Below, one piece after another: positions 62,268 through 64,000 of a DNA stretch of 64,000 nt; position 1 is the stretch's first letter; each line of letters begins with the position of its first letter. Made by a program: the position numbers and the translations under genes. Origin of the DNA: Lucinisca nassula (lineage: Eukaryota; Mollusca; Bivalvia; Lucinida; Lucinidae). The stretch is from contig OY757013.1 in the NCBI GenBank assembly GCA_963580285.1, positions 135,157,027 to 135,221,026 of the forward strand, written 5' to 3'. The notes under the pieces are model-generated. The model was not told where the DNA came from. It saw only the letters and a list, made by a program, of their open reading frames with translations, and did not search any database.

Positions 62268-64000
62268 ATGATGATCACATTAATCTTGGGATCATTGTTT
62301 GTTAGCCAGGCATTCGGACTCTTTACATCCGAAAATGTTGTGTTTCAAAAGACTAATGAAATCTTTATTAACGATGCACACTGGTCTGTAACATTTATTC
62401 ATGATTTGAGACCGTTTGAAAATCTGATTTTAAAGATTCAAAACGATCTTGTTCGCACTGATGAAATTGTGAAATACATGACAAACTTTTATCAGAAGTC
62501 AAATTTAACGGGATATGTAGAAACATTCCAAAGTTTACATGTTGAAGTTAACCTTTTAACAGATACATACAAATCTGTTTATGAAAACTTTGATGAGTAC
62601 CAGACACTTTCAGTAAACAGTCATGAACACAAAAGGTCATTAATTCCTATCATAGGACAATTAATGAGCACTCTTTTTGGCACTGTATCAGAAAGTGACC
62701 TTGAGAACATAGATAGAAATATCAAAACCTTGGCACTTAACCAAGATCAGATAATACATGATATTGATGTAAGTTTATCTGTACTTAACTTAACAAGAAT
62801 GCAAGTAGCAGAAAATAGGAGATCAATAATGGATCTCATCATCGTTATTCAGAAGCTTGACAATAAAATAAGATTGCTTGAAAGAACAATCGAACAACAG
62901 TTTGTTAGACTTGAACAATTTATTCATACATACTTACAATTCAAAATGATACTTGATGAAATTAGGCTTACCACACAAGATGCTATATTTTATCTTGAGA
63001 GCTTAAAATCTGAACTAAACATGTTGTCAATGCATCATTTATCAACTAATACAATCTCACCTAAAGATCTGAAGCAATTATTAATTGAAGTAGAAACAAA
63101 ACTTCCTAATAACTTTGAGCTTCCTAAAAATCCTCGTAAGGATATTTGGTATTTTTATAAGACATTGACATGTATAACATACCTTGAGAATAATGAAATT
63201 AGAATTATCCTTAAGATTCCACTAATTAACACGAAAGAGGAATATGAAGTGTATAAAATACATAACTTACCACTACCGCTACTCTCAAATAACCAGACAG
63301 ATGTTTTATTAAAATACAGTTTAGAAAATGAAATGATACTGGTCTCAAAGGATAAAACAAAGTTTTTTTCTCCTATCCGAAAGTACATTTCAGATGTCTA
63401 ATAACTATCATTTTCATTTTTGCAATCCTGAGACAGCATTTTATCAGACCAACGTAAATAAGTTTTGCGTTGTTGCTCTGTTTATGCAAAACCTGCATGA
63501 CATTAAAAAGTACTGTAAACAAGTAGTTGTGTTGGAAGAAAGATTGCCAACTACGAAGTACTTGTCATTTGGTATTTGGATTGTTGTCACAAATAGACCT
63601 CTGACATTTACATTAAATTGTCAAGCATATGAACCGAAGAATGCTGACATTAAAGTCACACCACCACTTGGCATTATCCGGTTAAATAATACATGTAAAG
63701 CCTCAAACAAATATTTACAGTTACCTGAATATTTTGGCAGACATAGTAACTTTGAAAGGTCAGATCCTTTGCAAGCACTTTTGAAATTACATAATGTTTC
63801 AACCTTTTACTTTTGGCTTGATATCAAAACTAAATTAGGATCTAAACCAATGAAGTTGCCACCACGTTTGTCAAGTTTGAAAGAGATCCCTTTACAAAAT
63901 CTACTCCGTGAAACAAGAAACTATAAACCTGTAATAATAGATGAGAGTAAATCCAATATTAGTTGGATACATGTTATGTTAATCAGTATTGCATCGACAG
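62268..64000 (+). pseudogene. env: env of element B (F-like class I fusion glycoprotein), frameshifted, cut by window end
   Basis: ATG at 62,268 with signal peptide MMITLILGSLFVSQAFG. The cleavage site HEHKRSLIP (about 62,630) is followed by LMSTLFGTVSESDLENI, the conserved block behind the site that element A also has. Then long helical heptad-rich segments (about 62,700-63,000), the motif NPRKDIWYFYKTLTC shared with A, and further Cys residues. A frameshift near 63,390 moves the frame; it stays open from there to 64,000, where NISWIHVMLISIAS looks like the start of the membrane anchor. Several N-x-S/T sites are visible. Fusion activity is inferred only from layout. Confidence 0.82.

Larger units (their letters stand above)
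55902..64000 (+). mobile_element. Element B: env-bearing Ty3/gypsy-class retrotransposon, cut by window end
   Basis: Plus-strand relative of element A with the same plan: LTR, PBS, leader donor, gag, -1 shift to pol, acidic tail, acceptor, env. Protein similarity to A is clear throughout but well below identity, so A and B are separate lineages rather than recent copies. The window ends inside env before any extra ORF or 3' LTR. The left boundary is uncertain because the second LTR is not visible. Confidence 0.9.

Overview
The window looks like repeat-rich, non-genic nuclear DNA of a marine invertebrate, most likely a heterodont bivalve mollusc. The reasons are very dense MITEs and tRNA-derived SINEs, diverged 120-160 bp tandem arrays, long microsatellites, and the 'GCAAACAGTG...CACTGTTTGC' fold-back family, which I associate with venerid, myid and dreissenid genomes. 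The species assignment is inference. I found no host protein-coding gene. Family names used here (FB-1, FB-2, SINE-1 to SINE-6, elements A and B) are my own labels.

From 1 to about 35 kb the DNA is a mosaic of non-autonomous elements. The dominant family (FB-1, more than 30 copies over the window) is about 280 bp long, has CAT(C/T)ACG ends, and carries a central perfect hairpin (GAACCGCCTC / GAGGCGGTTC). Interspersed are several tRNA-derived SINEs, a GCAAACAGTG-type fold-back MITE family (FB-2), a ~1.1 kb TIR element in two inverted copies (2.7 and 12.3 kb), a decayed mariner transposase (17.8-18.5 kb), a complete 2,686-bp DNA transposon with 781-bp near-identical TIRs and a C2H2 zinc-finger ORF (19.5-22.2 kb), a tandem triplication (23.4-25.2 kb) and a decayed PIF/Harbinger-type element (31.9-33.0 kb).

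From 35.7 to 46.3 kb lies element A, a complete minus-strand Ty3/gypsy-class LTR retrotransposon with ~820-bp LTRs, a 4-bp target duplication, a tRNA-His-like primer site, gag, pol (PR-RT-RNaseH-IN plus an acidic tail), a furin-cleaved F-like env, and an extra intact 173-codon ORF between env and the 3' LTR. It sits inside an FB-1 copy. From 46.5 to 55.8 kb there are more FB-1 and SINE copies, microsatellites, and a full-length Tc1-like transposon (50,984-53,060) whose transposase is disrupted by two nested MITEs and frameshifts.

From about 55.9 kb to the window end lies element B, a second, diverged member of the same env-bearing lineage on the plus strand. It is cut by the window end inside env and interrupted by a SINE in RNase H. 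Comparing A with B shows what the lineage conserves: a -1 frameshift site between gag and pol at GGAAAAC, a splice donor in the leader, a splice acceptor just before env, a Ser/Asp/Glu-rich extension after integrase, and an env with signal peptide, (K/R)R-SLIP cleavage site and transmembrane anchor. Both copies carry stops and frameshifts, so neither encodes a complete set of proteins as it stands.
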